From: Favolaschia claudopus
Taxonomy: Eukaryota > Basidiomycota > Agaricomycetes > Agaricales > Mycenaceae
Direction of reading: 5' to 3'
Assembly (NCBI GenBank): GCA_037176885.1
Contig: JAWWNJ010000038.1
Location: forward strand, 186,001-250,000
Length of the DNA stretch: 64,000 nt
Numbering within the stretch: position 1 is the stretch's first letter; every line of letters begins with the position of its first letter. The notes under the pieces were generated by a model that did no database searches, was not told where the DNA came from, and worked only from the letters and a program-made list of their open reading frames with translations. A program made the translations under genes and the position numbers. Of the stretch, positions 10,575 to 19,400 are shown one piece after another.

Positions 10575-11784
10575 CTACTTGTTGGCTACTTGCCCAGAGT
10601 TCGACAGGCCATGACTTGCGAGAAAGGGCGAAAACAAGAGAAGGACCCGCGGCAACCAACTATGATGCCTGCCCACCAAATCCCAGATTTTGGTGTTTCT
10701 TATCCGGACCCCTAATCGGGCAATTCTTATCCGAATTCGGCCAGGCCTCAGCCAGGTCGACGTTTTATCCGAACTTTTGACCAGGCCTACCAGAAAGTCG
10801 TCGAAAAATAGCGAAAGACCCCCAAAAATCGTATTTTCACTACCACGCTGCAATGTGCTCTGCGATTCTTGGCCATCAGTGTCTTCTTTCTCCCCTTCGG
10901 CCGTTTTCTTCTCTTTGCCTCGTCCACCCTTCTTCCTGGCCCCGAGTGCTTTAACTGCGGCAACGATGTTCCGCAAATTACCATTGACTCTCGTGTACAG
11001 TTCGCTGTCAGCTGCTGAGAGCTTGATCATGACACCCTCGTTTATCAGCTCAGGTGAGCGGCTGAGCAGACACAAGAAGGAACTGGACGAGACCAGTGCA
11101 AACTGTGGTACATGGAGCTGGCGCAATGCTTGCGGAACAGCTCGAAATTGGCGACCGCCACTCATGTGCTCGTAAACTTGCGTAGGAATGTTTGATGCAG
11201 CTGCAATATTGGAACAGTCAGAAACCGGAAAGGTATCCCGCGGCTGCATCTGCCGCAGGGAGGGCAGGCCGTTTCTTGTTAACCCACTCTTCTGCTGCTT
11301 TCCAATGCTCTTGGGCTTCAGTCATCTCAACGAGCCATCGCCACGCCGCAATAATCCAGAGTGAGAACCGTATATTGGGATAGCAAGAGTCCTGGACTGA
11401 TAATTTCCCGTCTAGTATTGCTTGTCGGGCTTCTTTGTTCAGCTGCTCTATGTATTTCTTCGGGGGTAGCTGCCGCGTATTCAAATGCTCAATTGTTTGA
11501 ACAATATCCATATTCGGCATTGAAGGGGAGAAGCAAGCGCTTGCGACAGGAAATACCAATGCGTGTGATTTAGCAGGTAACCCGACGCGCAAGAAGGCCG
11601 TGACATTGAGGGTAGTCTTTGGAAATGCGCTCCTTGGAATGCGCAGCTGACGCGTGCAATACGCGTCAAGTTTGGGTGGCGCATAACTGGGATATGTTTT
11701 GTTGTTCCCGATCCACTCGCGGGCATCGAAAGGCGGCAGCTGGTCTTCGTCATCTGAGTCGAGGACCTCAACGAGGCCTGCCAT
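10575..11784 (-). CDS. Uncharacterised cargo protein of the 10642-12166 element
   Basis: I do not recognise the family. The likely start is ATG at 11784 (MAGLVEVLDSDDED), which opens with an acidic Ser/Asp stretch like one in the HECT-like gene near 4220. Another in-frame ATG at 11862 is less likely. The frame continues to 11218. A second frame overlapping it (11249 downward) takes over, so either a short intron or a frameshift lies at 11218-11249. The second part carries a Lys/Gly/Glu-rich patch (KKGGRGKEKKTAEGEKE, about 10910). Its last 70 or so codons read through the transposon end and stop at 10575 in flanking DNA, so the natural C-terminus is unclear. Total about 380 residues. No membrane segment or catalytic motif was seen. 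The length of open frame in a non-autonomous element suggests captured or once-selected coding sequence. Confidence 0.45.
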
Positions 11785-12166
11785 GATGCGCGAGCCTCGA
11801 GAAGATCGTCGTAGAAGTGATGCGGAGCGTGACTTGGAAAAACGCAAACAAAAGACTTGCATTATTCAATCTGTCCTTCGAGCTTTGAGACGCCAGCCAA
11901 ACGCCGGCAGAGTCGATGTAATACATATTTATACCAAAGCTCGTACAATCCGTCCACGGCAGCTGCGGCCAACTCTACATTTTATCCGAACCTGAACCAG
12001 ACCTAACTGCCGATCCCGCCGTTTTATCCGAATTTTCGGCCAGCCCTAGCTGTCCTGGAGCCGATTTTTTATCCGAATCCGGGGAGGCTGACGGCCAATT
12101 TTGCGCTTGTCTTATCCGAATTTTTTTTTTCGCGGGCAGGCATCATAGTTGGTTGCCGGGGGTCCT
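10642..12166. mobile_element. Gene-carrying TIR element with 8-bp target duplication
   Basis: The element is 1525 bp long. Its terminal inverted repeats are 33 bp (10642-10674 and 12134-12166), begin AGGACCC and differ at one position. The 8-bp duplication ACAAGAGA flanks it exactly (10634-10641, 12167-12174). Seven copies of TTATCCG(A/G), all in the same orientation, sit near the ends (10700, 10727, 10765; 11982, 12024, 12069, 12112). An 8-bp duplication occurs in hAT, P and KDZ/Zisupton families; the TIR does not begin CAG, so the superfamily is undecided. No transposase is inside. Instead it carries the minus-strand gene described next. Confidence 0.85.
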
Positions 12167-12274
12167 ACAAGAGACCAGCGGCACTTGATGTGGTACGGCA
12201 ACACCCCACAAAGTGGTGCTCCCGGCTTTACCGATGACAGAATCGTCAACAAACGTAAGCACAAATGAACGAGC

Positions 12275-12636
12275 ATGTCACAGACAGGCCTGGATTCCCA
12301 CAACTCTCCATGCCGTAAGCGCCAATCAACAGGTGGCGGCATCGTCGTCCATCAAAAGAAGACATCAGACCAGACCAGAAGAGAGAAGCGAGAAGCCAGG
12401 ACTCCCTGCTCGCCAGCACCACAGACTCAACTAAGAGCCGGGCATACCTTCTGGTAAGATGAAGGCTTGGAGAGCACACCAGGAGAGACCCGTAAGAAGG
12501 ATAAAATAAAAACACTAGGGTACATGGGTAGAGCCAGAGCCCTTTATATACCTAAGCTCTACTTCCTAAAGTAGAAATAAAACAATAAGAAGAGAGAAGA
12601 GAACCTTCATGGTCATAACTGAGTACCTCCACAGTC
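12275..12636. other. Gene-free spacer between nested MITE and retrotransposon
   Basis: About 360 bases between the truncated right end of the nested MITE and the short direct repeat of the Ngaro-like element. It contains purine-rich AGAGAGAAG blocks but no gene or inverted-repeat structure that I can support. Part may belong to the terminal region of the retrotransposon. Confidence 0.4.
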
Positions 12637-12660
12637 ATAGAATGGAGAGAACAATAAGGG

Positions 12661-12770
12661 GAATGCTGCGAGCTCGTGCTGAGGGAGGGAGGAAAACAGG
12701 TGGTATATTTATGATTGCGGTGAGGGGGTGATGTGACCCTCGCAGCAAGCGCTCTCGGGCCGGAACCCAG
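12661..12770. repeat. Split direct repeat, outer unit (retrotransposon copy 1)
   Basis: A 110-base unit starting GAATGCTGCGAGCTCGTGCT that appears identical to 12970-13079. A 199-base spacer lies between the two. It is the 3' repeat pair of the Ngaro-like element and likely serves recombinase-mediated integration of a circular intermediate. Confidence 0.8.
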
Positions 12771-12969
12771 AGTCGGCGCGAAGCTGCACAAAACAGACTA
12801 CAAAACTAAATACGATGTACATGCAATGTATATGGGAGGTGGGTGGGAGAACTAAAAAATGAGAGCACGGGCGAAGGAACGCGCCCGGTGGTGGTGGTCG
12901 AGGAAAAAGACGCGATGAGTCACAGTGATGACTCCCACGTGCATTCCTCCGAGTGTATACACTCACTAG

Positions 12970-13079
12970 GAATGCTGCGAGCTCGTGCTGAGGGAGGGAG
13001 GAAAACAGGTGGTATATTTATGATTGCGGTGAGGGGGTGATGTGACCCTCGCAGCAAGCGCTCTCGGGCCGGAACCCAG
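12970..13079. repeat. Split direct repeat, inner unit (retrotransposon copy 1)
   Basis: The inner of two matching 110-base units, placed just after the recombinase gene. The same unit is found in copy 2 at 62983-63092. Confidence 0.8.
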
Positions 13080-13165
13080 GAAGACAAGGCAGCCCGAGGG
13101 AGGAGGGGTTGCCGGGACAGCGAGGAGGGTGAGCTGAGGCCAAGAGAGCAAGAAGAAGGGTGCGG

Positions 13166-14230
13166 CTAGAGAGCATCGTCGCCGCGCCAAACCAATCCCG
13201 GGGCAACAACCATGGAGGTTGGTTGAATAAGTGGGGGGTCAGAGAGAAGGCGTTTGCTCAACGCCACAATGACATCAGGTGGCGTGTCAATGTATAGTTT
13301 GAAGCAGTCAGAAGTCCAACGGCCCAGGCGCTGAATGTCAAGGTCGGAGAGACCGATGAGTCGAGCCCAAGTGGCAGCGCCACGGCGGAAGCTATGGCCC
13401 GAATATCCTGACGATGAAATCCCGACATGAGTGAGACAGGACTTCAAACAGTCGATGAAAAGCTTCCGCGAGAAAGCTCCATAGCCTGTACCATCGCGAG
13501 TACGCCGGCCCACAAACAGCGGGTCGTCGGGCTTGCCCGGCTTATTAAGGTGGGCGCGGAGGAGGGTGTAGGCACAGGTGGGCAAGCCAGTTTTTGCAAT
13601 AGTGATGCGCACCCCAGCGCGGAAGGGGTCGGTTTTGGAGGCCGGGAGGTCAACGGTAAGATACTCGTCGTTCTGAATGATGATGTCACGGCGCTTGAGG
13701 TTGAAAGCACCATCGAAAGAGTCGTAGGTGATCTCGCCGCAGCGAAGAAAGCCTGCGAAGGCCAGGGCGTAGGCAACTCGGAGAGTCTCGGCTAGCTCAC
13801 GAGAAACACCCCGCGGAAGGGAGATAGGGTTGGAGAGGGAGGCGATAATCTGGGCGAGGACGGGCTGCGTAATAGGAAGTCGCTCCTTACGTTCTGCATC
13901 CCCGTACACCCGGCGTATGCCACGAATCACACGCTCCAGAACGCGTGATTCAAAGGGGCGGGATTCGTATCCGAGGTCAGTGTGGAAGGACTTGAGGGCA
14001 CCAATGTAGCGCTTGATTGTTTTCGCGCTGCAGCCCGGGGGGAGGGATGCCGCCCATTCGAGAAGGTGTGCTTCTGAGGCTGGGTATGGAGAGGCACCGG
14101 CAGCACCGTATTTCCGCATGCAGAAGGACTCGAAGGAGTTGCAAGCCGTCTGGTTGACGCCGCGGGTGGAGGCAGCGAGGCCGTGCCAGAGGAAGTAGGC
14201 GACGAGCGGTGGTTGATCGACCCGTTCAGG
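13166..14230 (-). CDS. Tyrosine recombinase of Ngaro-like retrotransposon
   Basis: This integrase of the phage lambda type would insert a circular cDNA into the genome without target duplication. A frame of 317 residues starts at ATG 14119. The same frame is open up to about 14230 and adds a helical N-terminal segment (STRGVNQTACNSFESFC) typical of the SAM-like DNA-binding domain, so translation probably enters from upstream. The catalytic residues are visible: Arg in FLRCGEI, the HSFRRG block (His-x-x-Arg), LGRW, and the nucleophile Tyr in LYIDTPP. Its start overlaps the end of the RT frame in a different phase, so a frameshift, splice or readthrough is needed for a fused product. Confidence 0.85.
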   Translation of the reverse strand, partial: PERVDQPPLVAYFLWHGLAASTRGVNQTACNSFESFCMRKYGAAGASPYPASEAHLLEWAASLPPGCSAKTIKRYIGALKSFHTDLGYESRPFESRVLERVIRGIRRVYGDAERKERLPITQPVLAQIIASLSNPISLPRGVSRELAETLRVAYALAFAGFLRCGEITYDSFDGAFNLKRRDIIIQNDEYLTVDLPASKTDPFRAGVRITIAKTGLPTCAYTLLRAHLNKPGKPDDPLFVGRRTRDGTGYGAFSRKLFIDCLKSCLTHVGISSSGYSGHSFRRGAATWARLIGLSDLDIQRLGRWTSDCFKLYIDTPPDVIVALSKRLLSDPPLIQPTSMVVAPGLVWRGDDAL

Positions 14231-15894
14231 CCATCCGGCGGGAGGTGGGGGAAGGGAGTGTGCTGTGAGGCGAAGAATTGAGGTAACAATGGGCGAAGAC
14301 GTGGCATGTCAAAACGAGAGAGTGCGTCAGCAAGGTAGTTCTGTTCAGAGGAAACCCACACGCAGGAGATGGAAAAGCCGAAAGATAGCGCAAGAAGGAA
14401 GATCTCCCTCAAAAGGGCCTGTGCAGGCACCTCCCGAATAGAACCTCCATTCAAACCAGCTACGCCGCCGGTGTTGTCAACCCGAAGTAAGACCCGGGAC
14501 CCGGCCCAGGCTGGAGATGCCCAAATACGAAGAGCGTGGAGCACGGCCCACAGCTCCTTGAAAAGGATAGACTTTCCCCGGTGCCGCCTGGGTACTCGCA
14601 TCGCAAAAAAATCGATAGGTGCCTCCCGGGGCCCAAGATGACCGCCAATTCCTTTCGAGGAAGACCCACTGGCGTCAGTAAAGATAACCACGCCCGGGCG
14701 GTGAGGATGTAGGGACTGGATACCGTTCCAAGTCGGAAGAAGACGAGCCCACCATTCCAAATCACGGCGTGCACCTCTCGGGATGCGACGCCGGCCAAAG
14801 GATGGGAAAAGGGACAGCGCATCGTACACACGACGGATGAAAGCGCGCCCCGCAGGCAGGACCTTTGTTGCAAACTGCAGAAGGCCTGCAATGGACTGGA
14901 GGTCCAAGAGGGTAGCCGACACCCCGGATAGAAGGGACTTGAGAGTAGCCATGGTGCGCTGCAGCTTCTCGGCAGGGAGAGCCACTGTGAAGGCAACAGT
15001 GTCGATCTCAATCCCCAGGATCACACCGCGGGTAGATGGAGGAATGTCCTTCCCTGCCTTCCCAACTGGATGGGCAGAGAAACCAGTCGCGTCACAGATT
15101 GCGCGGAAGATTGCACGGTCGTGCTCTGCAAGGTCATACTCGCCTGCTGCGCGAGCACCAAAGAAGTCGTCGAGGAAGTGGTCAAGGGGTGCACCCATAC
15201 GCTCCGAGATCCAGTGCAGGGCCTCCGCAAACAAGTTGAAAGTGAAGGGTGATGAGCGCGATCCAAATGGTAGGCGAACGTCAATGTAACCGACACCGTC
15301 GAAGTAGAAGCCATACAGCAGAGAGTCGTCTGGGCATACTACGATGTGGCGAAATGCACGCCGCAGGTCGATCTTCCAGAGGAGAGCGCCAGGACCAAGT
15401 CGGCGGAGGCGGTCAAAGAAGGTGTCAAGCGAGGTGTAGGAGAGTGTTACTGCGTCAGAGGAGATGCTATCGTTGATAGACGAGCCTCGAGGATAAGAGA
15501 GGTGGTGGACAGTGCGCCACCCGCCGTCTGCTTTGGGGACAGTGCCCACAGGTGAGTAAACGACCCGGCGCTGCTCATGAATGGGGAGGGAGTCGACACG
15601 GCGAAGCTCACCCAGAGAAAAGTTTGCCAGAATATCTGCAGCGGTTACAGCGTGCTCGGACGGTGTGGCAGGCAGATTCCGTGAGAAGGCACGGCCCACT
15701 CGGGGGCCGGTGTATCCAATTGACGCACCATAGGTACAGATATTATGTAGGTGTTGTACGAAGGAGGGATCAGGATAATCCTGAAGTAAGAAAGATAGCA
15801 TAGCGGGATTAAGGGAGCTAGTAACATGCGGACCGGAGGTAGGGGCAACTGGGAATGTGATGTGTGTATTAGGACGGGAAGGGGGAGGAGGCAT
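13927..15894 (-). CDS. Reverse transcriptase and RNase H of Ngaro-like element
   Basis: The 655-residue frame copies element RNA into DNA. After a short Pro-rich start, the palm motifs appear: KIDLRRAFRH (about residue 170), the LPFGSRSSPFTFN block, and FLDDFF as the catalytic box, a variant of YxDD. RNase H follows with TDASGSSSKG, KELWAVLHALRIW, RVDNTGG and NYLADALSR, giving the expected Asp/Glu/Asp/Asp set. The last 90 or so residues after about 14220 are Ser/Pro/Thr-rich and overlap the recombinase frame. They are probably a read of the wrong phase. The domain order RT, RNase H, recombinase fits the Ngaro/DIRS group. Confidence 0.9.
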   Translation of the reverse strand: MPPPPSRPNTHITFPVAPTSGPHVTSSLNPAMLSFLLQDYPDPSFVQHLHNICTYGASIGYTGPRVGRAFSRNLPATPSEHAVTAADILANFSLGELRRVDSLPIHEQRRVVYSPVGTVPKADGGWRTVHHLSYPRGSSINDSISSDAVTLSYTSLDTFFDRLRRLGPGALLWKIDLRRAFRHIVVCPDDSLLYGFYFDGVGYIDVRLPFGSRSSPFTFNLFAEALHWISERMGAPLDHFLDDFFGARAAGEYDLAEHDRAIFRAICDATGFSAHPVGKAGKDIPPSTRGVILGIEIDTVAFTVALPAEKLQRTMATLKSLLSGVSATLLDLQSIAGLLQFATKVLPAGRAFIRRVYDALSLFPSFGRRRIPRGARRDLEWWARLLPTWNGIQSLHPHRPGVVIFTDASGSSSKGIGGHLGPREAPIDFFAMRVPRRHRGKSILFKELWAVLHALRIWASPAWAGSRVLLRVDNTGGVAGLNGGSIREVPAQALLREIFLLALSFGFSISCVWVSSEQNYLADALSRFDMPRLRPLLPQFFASQHTPFPHLPPDGLNGSINHRSSPTSSGTASLPPPAASTRRLATPSSPSACGNTVLPVPLHTQPQKHTFSNGRHPSPRAAARKQSSATLVPSSPSTLTSDTNPAPLNHAFWSV

Positions 15895-16032
15895 TAGATG
15901 GGCAGAGAGATGAGCAGTATGCAGAAGGGGTGATAGAGAGGGTGGGGTGCAAGGAGCCAGTGGACGAAGAAGAACCGAAGGGTTGGTCGGAGTGGGGCAG
16001 CGGCCGGACTCGGTCGGCGTGCCCCAAACATC

Positions 16033-16395
16033 CTACTTCCGCTTCTGAGGGCAAGCATGTGCGGGGTGGGCGCCCTGACACGCAATGCAGACGTGGCGGC
16101 GAGAGCACTTGTCGCCCATGCGACAACCAGCGGGATCCTGAAACTTGTAGCAAGTCTCATCAACCTTCGGACGGGATGCAGGGGCGCTGGGCTCGGAAAG
16201 GCGCTCAGCGAGGTCGCGTTTGCGCTTGGAGGAGAAGGGCGGGGGCAGTGGGTAGCGAACCAACCTGGTGGAGACGAGGCCCTGATCGGGCGTCACCCAG
16301 CGCGTGGGGAGAAAATTCTCCGCCATGCGCACACGAATAAATTCGTAGTGGTAACGCAAGACTGCGGACCACTCGTACTGTGTGGTGAAATCCAT
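16033..16395 (-). CDS. Gag-like zinc-finger protein of Ngaro-like element
   Basis: The 120-residue product starts at ATG 16395 (MDFTTQYEW). The same frame is open upstream to 16485, but with a hydrophobic segment that looks non-native. Near the C-terminus is CYKFQDPAGCRMGDKCSRRH, a CCCH finger with spacing 8-5-3. A second Cys/His cluster (CIACQGAHPAHAC) follows at once, and the end is basic. This suits an RNA-binding coat or nucleocapsid role. It lies 138 bases upstream of the RT frame. Family Gag proteins are usually longer, so the N-terminus may be lost or spliced from beyond 16485. Confidence 0.6.
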   Translation of the reverse strand: MDFTTQYEWSAVLRYHYEFIRVRMAENFLPTRWVTPDQGLVSTRLVRYPLPPPFSSKRKRDLAERLSEPSAPASRPKVDETCYKFQDPAGCRMGDKCSRRHVCIACQGAHPAHACPQKRK

Positions 16396-16641
16396 GAGCT
16401 GGCTGGTGTAGATGGAAAGTAATAGAATGGAGAGAACAATAACAATTGAGAATGGAGCACAGCCCCATAGAATGGAATGGAGCACAGCAATGGAATTCAG
16501 AGAGGGATGGTGCCTGAATTGAGAATGAAGCAGACAATCAGTCTACAGAGTCAGGCACAGGGTGGGCATCCTGATGACGTAATTGATCAAGGATCAACAG
16601 GATCAGAGGTTTTGATGGAATCAACTGGCCAGACTGTGACA

Positions 16642-16685
16642 GAGCACCACTCAATCAAAACACGTAATTGTTTCCAAAACGGCTG
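16642..16685. mobile_element. MITE end, CAGCCGTTTT family fragment
   Basis: Forty-four bases match the terminal repeat of the element starting at 16753, in opposite orientation, and end at CAAAACGGCTG followed by TA (16686-16687). The rest of this copy is missing. Confidence 0.6.
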
Positions 16686-16752
16686 TAATGAGCCTTACGT
16701 GGCCTCATAAGGTACACGTCCGACAATTAACAAAACAAACGCTGACCAAGTA

Positions 16753-17120
16753 CAGCCGTTTTGGAAACAATATACGGGTTTCGATTGAGTGGTGCTCGTT
16801 CGTTTGTGCTTACGTTTGTTGACGATTCTGTCATCGGCAAAGCCGGGAGCACCACTTTGTGGGGCGTTGCCGTACCACATCAAGTGCCGCTGGTCCCTTG
16901 TTTTGGGCCTTGCTCGCAAGTCATGGCCCTGTCGAGCTCTGGGCAAGTAGCAGCTGAGTCTTGATCCTCAGTTCTGTTAACCCCCTGTTTTTTTCTGGTG
17001 TTCTTTGGGTGGCGGAAGCGAAAATCAGATTCGGCTGAAGTGGAGCTGGTGACGGGAAGCAAAACAAAGGTAAGCACAAACGAATGAGCACCACTTGATC
17101 AAAACCCGTATATTGTTTAC
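16753..17120. mobile_element. MITE of the CAGCCGTTTT family, uninterrupted copy
   Basis: The element begins CAGCCGTTTTGGAAACAATA after TA (16751-16752). Its two ends form an inverted repeat of about 60 bases that includes GTGGTGCTC and TTCGTTTGTGCTTAC. The right tip is damaged after 17120. Its interior is the reverse complement of the interrupted copy at 10019-12274, with no open frame. The tip sequence is related to that of the MITE at 53119-53475. Confidence 0.75.
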
Positions 17121-17289
17121 TGAACAATATTGAACGGCGTAACGGGTAACAGCGACTTTTCTCGGCCCAAAATGGCGAAGGAAGTGTCAACATTTTCCGT
17201 CCGGCGTTTGCCGCACTACCATATCGGGTAGTTTTGGCTTGATATGTATCAAAACGCTCAACAACAAAAAAACAAATCTCCAGTCATAT

Positions 17290-17974
17290 TAGAGCGTATT
17301 AGTTGCGCTCTCCGCCCACTGGAGTAAAGTAAGTTGAACAAGAAATTATCAACTACGTTCAAGTAGATGAGGTTTCAGAAAAATACATATTGACTAGTAC
17401 TAAGTATTCAAGTAAAGTCAATTCTTTGGCTGTCGAGAGTAAATGTAATGTATCAGTAGTCTCAAGCATCCGCATTGAATCTGTTACATTGTGTTTTTCC
17501 AGTCGTCCTCAGTGAAAACTCGTTCGAAATGCAATTCCAGCCAAAGTCTTGACGCGTGAAAAGGCCAAGAAATGGCCACAAATGAAAGTCCCGATGAAAA
17601 GTCAGGTCAACGACAGCTTTCTTTAGGGTTAATCCTTGACTTTGTGTATTGTGACAGCCCAGGCTGTATTCAATGGCAGTTGTGTCCTTGAGAGTGATGT
17701 TTAGGAAGCTTAAATTCTTCGCAGACAGTCAAAAAAGGGAAAGAAGGCATCCGACATGGCAGATGCATGTGGGTGTCTATCAAAACTGTGTTCCCATCAT
17801 CATCCATCACTCGGGATCAAGCGGACTCCCTCTGGATCAAGCGGAAATCCCTCGCATCACTCGGAGTCACAATATATCACGCATTTATTGATTACATCAA
17901 AACGCTCTCGAGCACAGCTTATTGCTTTTTGGTGACGGCTCTGATAAAGGGGGGAGCAAGCTCCCCCAATAATG
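17290..17974. repeat. GGGGGAGC-palindrome repeat family, copy 1
   Basis: This sequence matches 46920-47669 in two blocks (from GTAAGTTGAACAAGAAATTA to GACGCGTGAA, and the tail GGTGACGGCTCTGATAA). It ends in the palindrome GGGGGAGCAAGCTCCCCC at 17955-17974. The left end is not preserved. Other copies are at 31678, 46879 and 61046. No coding frame was seen. Confidence 0.6.
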
Positions 17975-18011
17975 CTGTGGCCGCTCACGACGCCTCTTGT
18001 CTCCCCCCACC

Positions 18012-18400
18012 ATGACCTCCCTTCCAGTCACCATCGTAGAGCGCCGCCGCCGTCGTCACTCTCGCCAACACTCTGCTGTAACGGACTCTCACAACCACCA
18101 CGCCTCCTTCCCTACGTCACCGCCCTCTAGGATCAATCCACACCGCGATATCGAGCTAGATCTCTCTGCAGTGCGCAACACTCTCGATGAAGTAATTGGG
18201 CAGGGTATCATTGTGAGTGATACTGCGAGAGTGCATTGCAGCTCATTAATGTGCTCTTTCCTGACGTGGTAATTTAGCTCTTTGATGACGACAGAGCATT
18301 CAGTGATCTGTCTAACCCGGTGAGTTGCTTCCCTTTTCTACCCCTTTTTCATTCTCCGTAGTGTGCTTCCGAGCCACGCAAGCTGTTAAAGTACGGCTGA
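18012..18400 (+). CDS. Small spliced protein, 93 residues
   Basis: I do not recognise this protein. Three exons fit together in phase: 18012-18212, 18278-18319 and 18362-18400. The donors are GTGAGT twice and the acceptors TTTAG and CCGTAG. The ATG follows CCCCCCACC. The product starts with an Arg-rich stretch (ERRRRRHSRQH), has a Ser/Pro/His-rich middle, and ends in an acidic then basic tail (LFDDDRAF...EPRKLLKYG). It lies just after a GGGGGAGC-palindrome repeat. A similar arrangement, a small spliced gene with Pro/Ser-rich start, is at 27345. The regular introns support transcription, but with so few residues chance cannot be excluded. Confidence 0.45.
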
Positions 18401-18515
18401 TCGTGATGGTGGCGAGATTTTGAAGGTCCGAATATTATTTTACTAGTAGTACTGCAACTGTATTGTCCAGTACTTGAAATATATCCTGTTTTATACCTCT
18501 TCCATGGAGTTTCTT

Positions 18516-18840
18516 TTATAAGGAGTACATTGATAACTGCCGAATGATATCATTTGACACTCGAAAAGCCAGCATATAAGATACGTACTGAAAGCGGTAG
18601 CCAATTTTTTCCCAGACCAACTCTGCAATAGCATCAGCTGTCTCTTTCACATCCTCCTTTTCAATCCCGGAAACATCGACAAGGGCCAAGAAAAGATGGA
18701 TGTCGCCGGCATCCGTCAACGCGTTGAGAAACGCGTCAAGATCCATTGCAGATGCACCAATGAATTCCGAGAGGTCAGACTTTTCATCCTCTGTTTCATC
18801 GGAAAATGCGTGTTATTTTTCCTCAATCAAATATTTCAAG
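18516..18840 (-). pseudogene. Exon-like coding fragment, unrecognised
   Basis: On the minus strand, from about 18840 to a GTACGT donor-like site near 18586, there is a good coding stretch. It is acidic at the start (SDETEDEKSDLSEF) and then helical (MDLDAFLNALTDAGDIHLFLALVDVSGIEKEDV), ending at Gln before the donor. No partner exons could be found on either side, so this is probably a fragment of a captured or decayed gene. Confidence 0.35.
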
Positions 18841-19400
18841 TAATAGTTCACCGCCAAAAACAATGTTTTCCACACTAAGCGGACCGAGACAACTGTGAGA
18901 ATCTCCTTCCCGATATAGAAGGAGCGAAGGGGGGAGGGTCAGCCGACCCCGCAAAAAACTTTTGTAGGTGACATCTTTTTCTCTTATCTTTGAATCCAGT
19001 TGCAAAAAAATCCAATTTTGCTGCTGAATTTATTTGTGCTGTTCGAATTTTCTTCTGGATTCCAAAGCAATGCTCCTGGCTGAATTTTTGGCCTATATTT
19101 GACAGTGGGACGGTCGGGACTGACAAATTTCCCTTTGAATCCTAGTCAAGGGTACGCCGGCATTCCAAAAAAAAGATATAGGGCCTTTCCGCCTCGACGG
19201 CTGGACTAACATACTACATAAGGATTCCCACAAACCATATACGGCAGTATATTTGCACGGTTTAGTTGCCGGAGCAGTAAAATAAGTACTGTACGTGTTA
19301 AGGCGTCTCAAAGTGTTCCAAGCCGTTTCGGTCAAAGTTCGTTTGACGGGCACTGTCATCACACCTTGTGCTCACATGAAACTGCCTTATCTTGGCCTTA

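Larger units (their letters stand above)
10019..12274. mobile_element. MITE of the CAGCCGTTTT family, expanded by two insertions
   Basis: The left end begins at CAGCCGTTTTGGAAACAATA after TA (10017-10018). The sequence then follows the complement of the related copy at 16753-17120 in two interrupted segments. The interruptions are a 384-bp MITE (10128-10511) and a 1525-bp element (10642-12166). The right inverted repeat is cut short near 12274. Without the insertions this is a MITE of about 350 bp, and copy 16753-17120 shows the uninterrupted arrangement. Confidence 0.8.
12637..16442 (-). mobile_element. Ngaro-like tyrosine-recombinase retrotransposon, copy 1
   Basis: Reading on the minus strand the order is gag-like zinc-finger protein, reverse transcriptase plus RNase H, then tyrosine recombinase. 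There are no LTRs. The terminal repeats are split direct repeats: a 21-base block ending in GAGAGAACAATAA at 16422-16442 and again at 12637-12657, and a 110-base block at 12970-13079 repeated at 12661-12770. Split direct repeats with a tyrosine recombinase and no methyltransferase domain are the Ngaro arrangement within the DIRS order. A second copy begins at 62701. The high similarity between copies suggests recent activity. Confidence 0.85.

Noticed and set aside
10019..12274. KDZ transposon ends for the 8-bp-TSD element
   Set aside because: KDZ elements do make 8-bp duplications, but so do hAT and P elements. No KDZ transposase with its Cys motifs was seen anywhere in the window, so the class is left open.
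13427..13795. Plus-strand 122-codon frame inside the recombinase gene (also at 63440)
   Set aside because: It is antisense to the well-supported recombinase, and its identity between copies only reflects the identity of the element.
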